Origin: Candidatus Pelagibacterales bacterium
GTDB lineage: Bacteria > Pseudomonadota > Alphaproteobacteria > TMED109
Length of the DNA stretch: 16,577 nt
Direction: 5' to 3'
NCBI GenBank assembly: GCA_002684605.1
Contig: NYVM01000021.1
Coordinates: forward strand, 1 to 16,577
The notes beneath the pieces were generated by a model. The model had not been told where the DNA came from and searched no databases. It saw only the letters and a list, made by a program, of their open reading frames with translations. Below are positions 6,179 to 13,557 of the stretch, piece by piece. Position 1 is the first letter of the stretch; each line of letters begins with the position of its first letter. A program made the translations under genes and the position numbers.

Positions 6179-8503
6179 ATGCCTAAAAGGAGTTTATCAA
6201 CTTTTGATCCTGTTAATTTTTTAGGCCCACTAATAATGGGCTTATACTTATGTATTGGCTTTGTACCTAATTTAGAGGCTGTTGACAAAATTGCTCCACA
6301 ATGGCTTTGTATGAGCATAATAAATCTTCTAAGTATAATATACTTTATATATAATCGAAAATCATTAGGGTTGGCAATAACCACTAATTTGAGAGCCTTA
6401 CTGAGCTTAACTTATATAGCATTTATAATATGGGCTTTAGTATCCATTATTTATGCAATAAACCCAACTGAAGTTATAGTTAATATCAGTCGACAGGTTA
6501 ATGTACTTCTGATGTTCTTATCAATGGCTATTTTTTTATTTTTTTTAAAAAATAAACTTCGTTTTATACCCTGGGTGGTTACTTTGATTTTAGGAATAGA
6601 AATTTACTCAGTTTTAAATGAAGCATTAGGAATGTTAAATACCATTGGATATATAAATTCAGGAGATTTAAAGGGGGTTACAGCCAATAGGAACATAACT
6701 GCATTTTCCTTGGCAATTAAAATTCCCTTTGTTTTGTTTTTGATTTATATGTTAAATAAAACATGGTTAAAATTGATTTTATCTTTTTTGTTAAGTATGG
6801 CCCTATTAGGGCTATCTATAATTCAGTCAAGAGCATCTTTTATTGCCGTTGGACTAATTTTTATAGCTTATACGGCTCTCCAAATTGTATTATACCTCAA
6901 AGAAAATAAAAGGTTTTCACAACTATTAAATTTAGGATATTTTTTAATTCCTCTTTTATTGGCAATTACGATAAATCAGACTACTCTATCTGATAGAGGA
7001 GCTGATGCAATCTCTAGAGCTGCAACTATTTCTCTTAGTACTAATGACGGATCTGTAAACCAGCGGTTGAGATATTATGAGGATGTGCTAACTCATTTAC
7101 TTAAAAATCCCATTTTTGGAGTAGGCCTAGGAAATTGGAAGTTAAAATCTATAGACTATGATTCTAAAGATATTGTTGGTTATGTTGTTCCATATCATGC
7201 CCACAGTGATTTTATCCAACTTGGAGCTGAGCTAGGAATTATTGGGTTTTTGCTGTATTTAGGGATTTTTATATGGGCTTTATACTATGTTTATATCTTA
7301 ATTCGGTTTTCTGATATAGAGGTTAATGAAAAAGTTTTCTTATTTCTAATTATTACTTCTTTAGGGGTTTACACTGTAGATGCTAATTTAAATTTCCCAA
7401 TAGCAAGACCGCAAGTTTTGGTTGTGTGGACGCTAATAATGGGAATTATAACAGTCTATTTTCAAAAATATAAAGGGCGATTAAATTTAATTAAATCTAA
7501 TAATACAATTAATAGAGTTTTTTTGATTGCTGCAATTTTAATTGTTATACCAAGCATATACGTTAGCAATAAGGTTTATGAATCCTTGAAAGGACAAATG
7601 TTTCTTCTTCAAGATTTTAATTCAAATCAATTTAATGTACCTCTAAATCAACTCGACAATATTGTGCCTAATATTCCAAACATCACAGTAACTACTATCC
7701 CAATTAATTCTGTAAAAGCAAGATATTTTGTAAATTCTAGACAGTATGATAAAGCATTAGCATTATTAGACAAGGGAACAACTGCAAACCCATATTTATT
7801 TTATAGTGAGGTTTTGAAAAGTCAAATATATCAACAAAAAGGAAAACTTGATAGCGCAAAGATATACGCTAAAAAGGCTTTTTTTGGACTACCAAATAAT
7901 GACTTACATTCATCTAGATATATAAATCTAATAAATATAACAAGAGATAGGGACGCACTAGAGGAAGCCTTCGAGCTTTTGACATTTAATAACAAAATAA
8001 ATAATTGGAAGAATTATTTGATTATTGCTAATAGCCTTTACCCCAAAGGAAATGAAAATCTAAAAGATAGAGCAGAAAGAGCAATGAAAATTTTTCCAGG
8101 CAATCAGGAGTTTATTGCTCTTTACAGAGAGATTGTAGTTGGACAGATAGGTGTTAATGCAGCTGCCCAGTATTCAAGTAATGGGTTGAAATATTATAAT
8201 GAAAGGGATTATAAAAATGCAGCAAGTGAGTTTGAAAAAGCTATTGAATCAAACCCTCTTGATTATACCCATTATGAAAATGCAGCAACCTCTAATTATT
8301 TAATTGGTAATATAGAAAAAGCCTTAGAACAAATCAATATTGTTATAAATGAGATGAATCCTCTTAATGGTAAATGTGAATACATTAAAGCAATTATATT
8401 TATCAGAATGGGTGATCCAGTCGGAGCATGTCCATTATTGGAAATATCTAGAGACTCTGGATATTCACAATCTGAAGCATCTTTCAACCAATATTGTAAT
8501 TAA
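6179..8503 (+). CDS. Fused Wzy_C O-antigen ligase-like and TPR protein
   Basis: A 774-residue protein starting at ATG 6179. Residues 1 to about 430 are a polytopic membrane domain carrying the Wzy_C motifs: NQRLRYYED with Arg296, NPIFGVGLGNWK, YHAHSDF with His340 and His342, then ELGIIG. A further membrane segment at about 443-462 leads into a TPR region to the end (units around NSRQYDKALALLD, KGKLDSAKIYAKKAF and RDYKNAASEFEKAIESNP). Wzy_C proteins use undecaprenyl-linked glycans as donor; a periplasmic TPR tail may bind the acceptor or a partner, which is inference. The whole length matches the two consecutive genes at 2961-5187, with the same domain order and the same C-terminal AC-L-IS...C-N pattern, so these arose by duplication plus fission or fusion. 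Ligase, polymerase and protein O-oligosaccharyltransferase roles are all possible. Confidence 0.88.
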   Translation: MPKRSLSTFDPVNFLGPLIMGLYLCIGFVPNLEAVDKIAPQWLCMSIINLLSIIYFIYNRKSLGLAITTNLRALLSLTYIAFIIWALVSIIYAINPTEVIVNISRQVNVLLMFLSMAIFLFFLKNKLRFIPWVVTLILGIEIYSVLNEALGMLNTIGYINSGDLKGVTANRNITAFSLAIKIPFVLFLIYMLNKTWLKLILSFLLSMALLGLSIIQSRASFIAVGLIFIAYTALQIVLYLKENKRFSQLLNLGYFLIPLLLAITINQTTLSDRGADAISRAATISLSTNDGSVNQRLRYYEDVLTHLLKNPIFGVGLGNWKLKSIDYDSKDIVGYVVPYHAHSDFIQLGAELGIIGFLLYLGIFIWALYYVYILIRFSDIEVNEKVFLFLIITSLGVYTVDANLNFPIARPQVLVVWTLIMGIITVYFQKYKGRLNLIKSNNTINRVFLIAAILIVIPSIYVSNKVYESLKGQMFLLQDFNSNQFNVPLNQLDNIVPNIPNITVTTIPINSVKARYFVNSRQYDKALALLDKGTTANPYLFYSEVLKSQIYQQKGKLDSAKIYAKKAFFGLPNNDLHSSRYINLINITRDRDALEEAFELLTFNNKINNWKNYLIIANSLYPKGNENLKDRAERAMKIFPGNQEFIALYREIVVGQIGVNAAAQYSSNGLKYYNERDYKNAASEFEKAIESNPLDYTHYENAATSNYLIGNIEKALEQINIVINEMNPLNGKCEYIKAIIFIRMGDPVGACPLLEISRDSGYSQSEASFNQYCN

Positions 8504-8536
8504 TTTAATCTCTCTTTAATAAAAAGATTCATTTTA

Positions 8537-8568
8537 TTTTGCACATTAACAAATATTAAGTACTTTTG
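8537..8568 (+). promoter_or_regulatory. Bacteroidota-type sigma promoter for the glycan operon
   Basis: TTTTG (8537-8541) provides the -33 TTG and TACTTTTG (8561-8568) matches the -7 consensus TAnnTTTG exactly, with 19 bases between them. This is the arrangement known for primary-sigma promoters in Bacteroides and Flavobacterium. Transcription would begin near 8575, giving a leader of roughly 85 bases before the antiterminator ATG. The -7 element lies inside the inverted repeat AAGTAC-TTTTG-GTACTT (8558-8574). Confidence 0.7.
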
Positions 8569-8574
8569 GTACTT
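8558..8574. repeat. Inverted repeat centred on the -7 element (possible operator)
   Basis: AAGTAC (8558-8563) and GTACTT (8569-8574) are perfect 6-base arms around TTTTG. The repeat covers the whole predicted -7 box, so a protein bound here would block initiation. It lies largely upstream of the predicted start site and so would act as DNA rather than RNA. No regulator can be named. Confidence 0.4.
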
Positions 8575-8605
8575 GATAAGAGGTTAATTAAAAATATTTT
8601 ATATG

Positions 8606-8659
8606 CTCGGTTATCTTTTATGTTGTATACTTTAAGAGTTAACCGAGTTTGTTTTTTTT
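8606..8659 (+). terminator. Leader hairpin with T-tract, candidate attenuator before the antiterminator gene
   Basis: CTCGGTTA (8606-8613) is the exact reverse complement of TAACCGAG (8640-8647), separated by a 26-base loop. TTTG and then eight Ts (8652-8659) follow, ending two bases before the ATG of the NusG-like gene. The form is that of a leader terminator or attenuator downstream of the promoter at 8537-8568. UpxY proteins of Bacteroides are known to prevent early termination in the leaders of their own capsule operons, so an attenuator here makes sense. The long loop makes the strength uncertain. Confidence 0.5.
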
Positions 8660-8661
8660 AG

Positions 8662-9123
8662 ATGAAATGGCTTGTCCTTTATACAAAACCACAGCATGAA
8701 ATTCGTGTCTCAAACTCATTGAATTCAATTGGGATTAAGGCTTATTGCCCCACTTATAAGAAAATTGTTCAATATTCAGATCGTAAAAAAAAAGTTGAAA
8801 AGCCTCTTTTACCATCTTATGTTTTAGTTTATATATCAGAACAAGATCGTCAGAAAGTTTTTACAATTTCTGGTGTTGTTCGCTACGTTTTTTGGCTTGG
8901 GAAACCAGCTGAAGTTCGCTCTAAAGAAATAGAAGATTTACGAAACGGTTTACAAGGATTTATTCAAAGTTTTTCTTTAAAACAATTAAAAAAAGGGGCT
9001 AATTATAGTATTACAGAGGGACCTTTGAAAGGCCTAGAAGGCTCGGTTGTTTCTCATGCAAAAAATAAATTAAAATTAGAATTAACAGGCTTAGGAATGC
9101 TAGTTACATTGAACTTAGCTTAA
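8662..9123 (+). CDS. UpxY/NusG-like transcription antiterminator
   Basis: A 153-residue NusG paralogue. The NGN domain (about 1-105) starts with the typical WLVLYTKPQHEIRV and continues through KAYCPTYKK, KVEKPLLPSYVLVYI and ISGVVRYVFWLGKPAEV. The C-terminal KOW motif (about 108-150) reads ITEGPLKGLEGSVV. Length and domains fit the specialised paralogues (UpxY, RfaH) that bind RNA polymerase and suppress termination within one long surface-polysaccharide operon. Its position as the first gene after a promoter and a leader hairpin, ahead of a run of sugar genes in the same direction, supports that role. The target is probably the operon from 9206 onward, possibly recruited at the GC-rich element at 9152-9179 or in its own leader. 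Housekeeping NusG is less likely because the translation and RNA polymerase genes that usually neighbour it are absent. Confidence 0.9.
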   Translation: MKWLVLYTKPQHEIRVSNSLNSIGIKAYCPTYKKIVQYSDRKKKVEKPLLPSYVLVYISEQDRQKVFTISGVVRYVFWLGKPAEVRSKEIEDLRNGLQGFIQSFSLKQLKKGANYSITEGPLKGLEGSVVSHAKNKLKLELTGLGMLVTLNLA

Positions 9124-9151
9124 GCATCTTTAATGAAATATTTGTGAGGTT

Positions 9152-9179
9152 TGTCTAATGGGTCAGACAGGGCGGAGCC
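9152..9179 (+). promoter_or_regulatory. Hairpin plus GC-rich ops-like element between antiterminator and operon
   Basis: TGTCT (9152-9156) and AGACA (9165-9169) form a 5-base stem, extendable by T-G wobbles, and are followed immediately by GGGCGGAGCC (9170-9179). That GC block stands out in a locus of low GC. It resembles the ops core GGCGGTAGCGTG used by RfaH, with one missing base and a changed tail (GGCGG-AGCCATG). It lies just downstream of a NusG/RfaH-type gene. The resemblance is visual; a role in antiterminator recruitment is inference. It could instead be a translational or other RNA leader element. Confidence 0.45.
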
Positions 9180-9206
9180 ATGAAAAGAAATAATTTTAAA
9201 CTCTAA
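9180..9206 (+). other. 8-codon ORF ending in the start of the winged-helix gene
   Basis: ATG at 9180 begins MKRNNFKL and stops at TAA 9204-9206, which shares its last A with the ATG of the next gene (TAATG). Its ATG follows directly after the GC-rich element. It could be a translated leader coupling initiation of the downstream gene, or chance. Confidence 0.25.
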
Positions 9207-9724
9207 TGTTAGGAGAATTAATAACCTCTAAAACCCGTTTACGATTAATGATAAAATTTTTCGTATCACAGGCCAATAGAGGATATCTTAATGGTCTCGC
9301 AAATGAAATGGGGGAATCTACAAATGCTATTAGAAAAGAGCTGAACCATTTGCAAAAAGCAGGATATTTAGATAAATTAAAAGTAAATAATAAGGTAGAG
9401 TATAAAGCTAATATTAAGCACCCATTATTTGATGTTCTCCGAAAGGTGGTATTGAAACATTTAGGGTTAGAGGATGTTGTTGAGAAAGTTCTCGAACGCA
9501 TGGGAGCAGTAGACCAAATTATATTGGTAGGTGATTATTCTAAAGGGATTGATTCAGGGCTCATTGAAGTTTTTTTAATTGGACAAAATTTAAATATGAA
9601 TTATATAGCTCAATTAGAAGAGAAAATTGAAAATTTAATTGGGAGAAAAGTAAGTTTTTATTTGGCCTCCAAGTTTTTAGCTGATAGAGAACACATCGAA
9701 TTATATAATTCTAGTGATAAATAA
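9206..9724 (+). CDS. Winged-helix regulator with degenerate nucleotidyltransferase-like domain
   Basis: A 172-residue protein. Residues about 5-75 form an ArsR-like winged helix-turn-helix: MIKFFVSQANRGYLNGLANE, then STNAIRKELNHLQKAGYL as the recognition helix, then the wing around VNNKVEYKAN. Residues about 100-160 resemble the small MNT-type nucleotidyltransferase fold (VDQIILVGDYSKGIDSGLIEVFLIG). However, the expected G-S...D-x-D catalytic signature is missing: it reads GDY, and SGLIEVF stands where SDIDL would be. It is therefore probably catalytically dead and may be a ligand- or partner-sensing module. It starts the sugar-gene run, 6 bases before the cytidylyltransferase-like gene. A regulator of this locus is the natural guess, but no binding site is identified. 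Confidence 0.72.
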   Translation: MLGELITSKTRLRLMIKFFVSQANRGYLNGLANEMGESTNAIRKELNHLQKAGYLDKLKVNNKVEYKANIKHPLFDVLRKVVLKHLGLEDVVEKVLERMGAVDQIILVGDYSKGIDSGLIEVFLIGQNLNMNYIAQLEEKIENLIGRKVSFYLASKFLADREHIELYNSSDK

Positions 9725-9730
9725 AAGATA

Positions 9731-10153
9731 ATGAAACCAAAAGCTATTATAGTTTCAGGATATTTTAATCCACTTCATAAAGGACATATAGAATACTTTC
9801 ATTTAGCAAAAAAGCAGGGAGATGAACTTTTTGTTATTGTAAATAATGATTTTCAAAGAAAGCTTAAGGAATCAAAAGTATTTATGAATCAGGAAGAACG
9901 TATTTTGATTCTGAATGAACTATCAATAACAGATAAAGTTATACTGTCTATTGATCAAGATAGAACTGTTTGCAAAACGTTAAACAAAATATATCAAAAA
10001 TTTAAAGATCAGTTCGATCTTTATTTTGCAAACGGGGGGGATCAAAAAAATGAAAGTATCCCTGAATTGTCCACTTGCAAGAAATTAAATATAGGACTTA
10101 TAGAAGGGTTAGGAGACAAAATTCAATCTTCATCTTGGTTATTAAAAAAATAG
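9731..10153 (+). CDS. HxGH nucleotidyltransferase (cytidylyl/adenylyltransferase family)
   Basis: A 140-residue protein of the TagD/RfaE-type nucleotidyltransferase fold. The mononucleotide-binding motif is GYFNPLHKGHIEYFHLAKK with H16-K-G-H19. A C-terminal GLGDKIQSSSWLL (127-138) occupies the place of the family's IS-S/T nucleotide-binding motif, and GGDQKNES (102-109) lies between. Such enzymes join a small phosphorylated compound (glycerol-3-P, ethanolamine-P, heptose-P and others) to CMP or AMP with release of pyrophosphate. The substrate cannot be told from sequence; the neighbours suggest a precursor of a surface-glycan substituent. The length (about 130-145) suits a single-domain enzyme. 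It is separated by 6 bases from the winged-helix gene and by 1 base from ugd. Confidence 0.78.
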   Translation: MKPKAIIVSGYFNPLHKGHIEYFHLAKKQGDELFVIVNNDFQRKLKESKVFMNQEERILILNELSITDKVILSIDQDRTVCKTLNKIYQKFKDQFDLYFANGGDQKNESIPELSTCKKLNIGLIEGLGDKIQSSSWLLKK

Positions 10154-10154
10154 A

Positions 10155-11498
10155 ATGCAGATAAAAAATATTTGTTGTATTGGAGCAGGTTACGTTGGGG
10201 GACCAACAATGGCCATGATTGCATTAAAATGTCCAGACATAAAAATTACTGTTGTCGATCATAACTCTGAACGGATAGATGCTTGGAACGGCTCCCTTGA
10301 AAACCTTCCAATATATGAACCTGGGTTATCAGATATAGTCAAGGAAGTCCGAGGGGAAAACCTATTTTTTTCTAATGATGTTGAAACTTCAATTAATTTA
10401 GCTGAGATAATATTTATGGCGGTGAATACCCCTACCAAAACTGAAGGGAAGGGCTCGGGTATGGCAGCTGATTTAAGTAATATCGAAGCTTGTGCTCAAA
10501 CGATTGCCAAAGCATCAAAATCGGATAAAATAGTTGTTGAAAAATCTACTGTACCCATTCGAACAGCAGAAAAAATTAAGGAAATATTAGATAGTAATGG
10601 AAATAAAGTAAACTTTGAAATTCTTTCAAATCCTGAATTTCTTGCAGAAGGCACAGCGGTTAAAGATCTTTACGAACCAGACCGTGTATTAATAGGTGGA
10701 GATGAAACAGAATCTGGGGAAAAAGCTGTTGCAGCTCTAGTGGATATTTATTCAAATTGGATTCCAAAAAATAAAATATTAACCACCAACGTTTGGTCAT
10801 CTGAACTTTCCAAGCTAGCTTCTAATGCGATGCTGGCTCAACGAGTCTCCTCAATTAACAGTCTTTCTGCACTTTGTGAAAAAACAGGAGCTGATATTCA
10901 TGAATTATCAAAAGCCATTGGAATGGATCATAGGATTGGACCGTACTTTTTAAGAGCATCAGTTGGTTTTGGGGGGAGTTGCTTTAAAAAGGATATTTTA
11001 AACCTAGTTTATTTATGTAATTATTATGGTTTAAACGAAGTTGCAGAATATTGGCATCAAGTCGTTAAAATTAATGACTATCAAAAAAAACGTTTTGCTC
11101 AAAACATTATTGATCGTTTAGGTGGAAATTTAGGAGGTCAAAAAATTGCTATTCTGGGATGGGCTTTTAAGACAAATACAAACGATAGTAGGGAAAGTCC
11201 AGCAATATATATTTCTTCAAAATTGTTGGAGAAAGGTGCTTCCTTAAAGATTTATGATCCTATGGTTTCTAAAGATAAAATTTTTCAAGATTTAAAAGAG
11301 ATTAAAATAAGTAAAGGAATTTCTGACAACCTTATAACCAAACAATTAAATCAAGTAAGTATATTCAATAATATGGAATCATCAATACAAGATTCTGATG
11401 GGGTAGCCATTTTAACCGAATGGGATCAATTTAAAAAATATAATTGGGAATTATTAAAACAGAAAAATATTCCTGTTTTTAGCCACATGAGTCTGTGA
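10155..11498 (+). CDS. ugd: UDP-glucose 6-dehydrogenase
   Basis: A 447-residue NAD-dependent enzyme that oxidises UDP-glucose twice to UDP-glucuronate, a building block or precursor for acidic polysaccharides. The N-terminal Rossmann motif is CIGAGYVGGPTMAMIA (8-23). It is followed by AVNTPT, KSTVPIRTAE, NPEFLAEGTAVKDLYEPDRV and SSELSKLASNAMLAQRVSS. The catalytic cysteine lies in ASVGFGGSCFKKD at Cys276. The C-terminal UDP-binding part includes ILGWAFKTNTNDSRESPA. The pattern (RIGPYFLRASVGFGGSCFKKDILNLVYLC) is close to animal-type UGDH rather than the shorter E. coli Ugd, which is common in Bacteroidota. It is tightly packed: 1 base after the cytidylyltransferase-like gene and 1 base before the SDR gene. 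Confidence 0.94.
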   Translation: MQIKNICCIGAGYVGGPTMAMIALKCPDIKITVVDHNSERIDAWNGSLENLPIYEPGLSDIVKEVRGENLFFSNDVETSINLAEIIFMAVNTPTKTEGKGSGMAADLSNIEACAQTIAKASKSDKIVVEKSTVPIRTAEKIKEILDSNGNKVNFEILSNPEFLAEGTAVKDLYEPDRVLIGGDETESGEKAVAALVDIYSNWIPKNKILTTNVWSSELSKLASNAMLAQRVSSINSLSALCEKTGADIHELSKAIGMDHRIGPYFLRASVGFGGSCFKKDILNLVYLCNYYGLNEVAEYWHQVVKINDYQKKRFAQNIIDRLGGNLGGQKIAILGWAFKTNTNDSRESPAIYISSKLLEKGASLKIYDPMVSKDKIFQDLKEIKISKGISDNLITKQLNQVSIFNNMESSIQDSDGVAILTEWDQFKKYNWELLKQKNIPVFSHMSL

Positions 11499-11499
11499 T

Positions 11500-12375
11500 A
11501 TGAAAAATGTTTTATTTTTTGGAGGCTCAAGTTTACTTGCTACAATGTGGACTAATCATTGGAAAGGCAAGTTTAGTATTTTTATGACTCAGCATCAACA
11601 ACAAATCGAAGCAGACAAATCAAAAATTATTGAAATCAAAGAGATTTCCCCTACTGAAATAAAAAAAATTCTTTCAACTTATAAAATAGATATTTTAATA
11701 AACTGTGTAGGTTTAACAAGTGTTGAACTTTGCGAATTAGAACCACAAAAAGCCAAGTATTTAAATTCTGATATTCCATCAATTCTTGCAAATGTTTGTT
11801 TTAATGAAAAAATAAGTTTTGTACACATTTCAACAGATCATTTATTTGACGGTATTAATGGGTTAAGAACTGAATCTGACAGGCCATCTCCATTAAATCA
11901 ATATGGATTAACAAAAATAGAGGGCGATCAAAGGGTGGTTAAAAATAATCCAAATTCTTTAATTATAAGATCAAATTTTTTTGGAAGAGGGCCTAAATAT
12001 AAGCCATCTTTTTCCGACATAATTATAAAAGCTTTACTTAACAAAAAAAAGATAGACTTATTTGAAGATGTATTTTTCACGCCTATTTATATTCGAGAGC
12101 TAGCTAACGTAGTAAACCAACTTTTAAATAAGAAAAAAAAAGGAATCTATAATGTAGTAAGTAATGAAAGAATATCAAAATATAAATTTGGACAATTAAT
12201 TGCCGAACAAATGGGTTTTTCAAAAGATTTAATAACAAAAGGATTGCTAAGCAACAGGAAAGATTTAGTTATAAGACCAAAAGATATGAGCCTTTCTAAC
12301 GAAAAAGTTAGATCAATCAAAGGAATTGAAATAAAGAGCTTAAAAAATCAGATAAAAGACCTGATTCAAAATTAA
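11500..12375 (+). CDS. RmlD-like SDR sugar-nucleotide reductase/epimerase
   Basis: A 291-residue extended SDR of the RmlD (dTDP-4-dehydrorhamnose reductase) type. Seen in order are an N-terminal strand-loop FFGGSSLLA (6-14), INCVGLTSVELCELEPQKA (67-85) like the RmlD NCAAYTAVDxAE motif, HISTDHLFDG (109-118), and the catalytic YGLTK with Tyr135 and Lys139. SNFFGRG and FTPIYIRELA follow. The nucleotide-binding loop lacks the usual third glycine (GxxGxxG reads GGSSLLA), so cofactor handling may differ from classic RmlD. RmlA-C are not in the window, so a rhamnose pathway is not supported; reduction or epimerisation of another 4-keto nucleotide sugar is equally possible. It lies between ugd and pseC. 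Confidence 0.78.
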   Translation: MKNVLFFGGSSLLATMWTNHWKGKFSIFMTQHQQQIEADKSKIIEIKEISPTEIKKILSTYKIDILINCVGLTSVELCELEPQKAKYLNSDIPSILANVCFNEKISFVHISTDHLFDGINGLRTESDRPSPLNQYGLTKIEGDQRVVKNNPNSLIIRSNFFGRGPKYKPSFSDIIIKALLNKKKIDLFEDVFFTPIYIRELANVVNQLLNKKKKGIYNVVSNERISKYKFGQLIAEQMGFSKDLITKGLLSNRKDLVIRPKDMSLSNEKVRSIKGIEIKSLKNQIKDLIQN

Positions 12376-12386
12376 TTTAAAACAAA

Positions 12387-13556
12387 ATGATACCATATAG
12401 TAGACAAAAAATTAGCGAGAAAGACATAACAGCCATTGTAGATGTTTTAAAGTCAGATTATTTAACTCAAGGGCCAAAAACACCACAATTTGAAAAAATT
12501 GTTAGTGAATATTGCGGAGTAAAATATGGCTGTGCAGTAAATAGTGCTACAAGTGGACTTCATATTGCTTGTTTAGCATTAGGGGTTGGTGAGGGTGATA
12601 TAGTTTGGACATCACCCATATCATTTGTTGCTTCCTCAAATTGTGCATTATATTGTGGAGCTACTGTTGATTTTGTAGATATTGATTCATCAAGTTATAA
12701 TATGAGCGCAATTGCTCTAGAAGAGAAATTGATACTAGCAAAAAAGAAAGGAAATCTCCCAAAGGTAGTCATCCCTGTTCACCTTTCTGGAAAAAGCTGT
12801 GACATGGAAAAAATCCATAATCTTAGTAAAGAGTACGGATTCAAAATCATTGAAGATGCCTCTCATGCCATAGGAGCTAGCTATAAAAACCAAAAAGTTG
12901 GAAGTTGCAGCTATTCAGATATTACTGTTTTTAGTTTTCACCCCGTAAAAATTATTACAACATGTGAGGGTGGCATGTGTATGACTAACGACGCTAATAT
13001 TTATAATTTATTACTTCGGTTCAGAAGCCACGGTATAACTCGACATGCTGAAGAAATGAAAAACAAACCTGACGGCCTTTGGTATTACGAACAATTAAAT
13101 TTAGGTTACAATTATAGACTTAATGATTTACAAAGTGTTTTGGGTATTTCCCAAATGAAAAAAATTGACTCTTTTATAAAGGAAAGAAATAAACTTGCCT
13201 CAAATTATGATAATTTATTTAAAAGCACTAAAATAAATATTCCTAAAACCGATTCAGAAATATATTCTTCTTGGCATTTATACATTATCAGAACAAACAA
13301 AGATGAAGGGTTCAACAGAAATGTTATTTTTGAAAAATTTAGAAATTCCGGTATATACGTTAATATTCATTATATTCCGATATATCGTCAACCATTTTAT
13401 CAAAAGATGGGTTTTAAATTTGAAGACTTTCCCGAATCAGAAAAATATTACAAAGAAGCGATTTCAATTCCAATTTTTCCAGGTCTAAAAAATGAGGAAC
13501 AAAAAAAAGTTTTTTCCATAATAAATGAGCCCATCGGGTATCAAAACTTATTTTAA
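12387..13556 (+). CDS. pseC: PseC, UDP-4-amino-4,6-dideoxy-N-acetyl-L-altrosamine transaminase
   Basis: A 389-residue PLP aminotransferase of the DegT/DnrJ/EryC1 family. Full-length hallmarks are IPYSRQKISEKDI and SDYLTQGPKTPQFE at the N-terminus, NSATSGLHIAC, TSPISFVASSNCALY, IIEDASHAIGASY with Asp157 (PLP nitrogen), and SDITVFSFHPVKIITTCEGGM with the Schiff-base Lys188, then LGYNYRLNDLQSVLG. The combination SDxLTQGP plus FSFHPVKIIT is typical of PseC, which aminates the 4-keto product of PseB in pseudaminic-acid synthesis. Related enzymes (legionaminic or bacillosamine routes) are possible but fit less well. PseB, PseG, PseI and PseF are not in the window. The next gene starts 1 base after the stop. 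Confidence 0.88.
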   Translation: MIPYSRQKISEKDITAIVDVLKSDYLTQGPKTPQFEKIVSEYCGVKYGCAVNSATSGLHIACLALGVGEGDIVWTSPISFVASSNCALYCGATVDFVDIDSSSYNMSAIALEEKLILAKKKGNLPKVVIPVHLSGKSCDMEKIHNLSKEYGFKIIEDASHAIGASYKNQKVGSCSYSDITVFSFHPVKIITTCEGGMCMTNDANIYNLLLRFRSHGITRHAEEMKNKPDGLWYYEQLNLGYNYRLNDLQSVLGISQMKKIDSFIKERNKLASNYDNLFKSTKINIPKTDSEIYSSWHLYIIRTNKDEGFNRNVIFEKFRNSGIYVNIHYIPIYRQPFYQKMGFKFEDFPESEKYYKEAISIPIFPGLKNEEQKKVFSIINEPIGYQNLF

Positions 13557-13557
13557 A

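Noticed and set aside
8508..8526. AATC...GATT pairing after the fused Wzy_C-TPR gene as a terminator
   Set aside because: Only a 4-5 base AT-rich stem with a long loop and no clean T-tract.
9196..9501. Minus-strand open frame of 101 codons opposite the winged-helix gene
   Set aside because: The plus strand encodes a clear HTH protein in operon context; the antisense frame has no recognisable features.
11500..12375. Reading this SDR as a true rhamnose gene rmlD
   Set aside because: No rmlA, rmlB or rmlC nearby and the cofactor loop is altered, so only the family is claimed.
13303..13488. Plus-strand open frame of 61 codons within pseC
   Set aside because: Out-of-frame shadow of a well-conserved aminotransferase.
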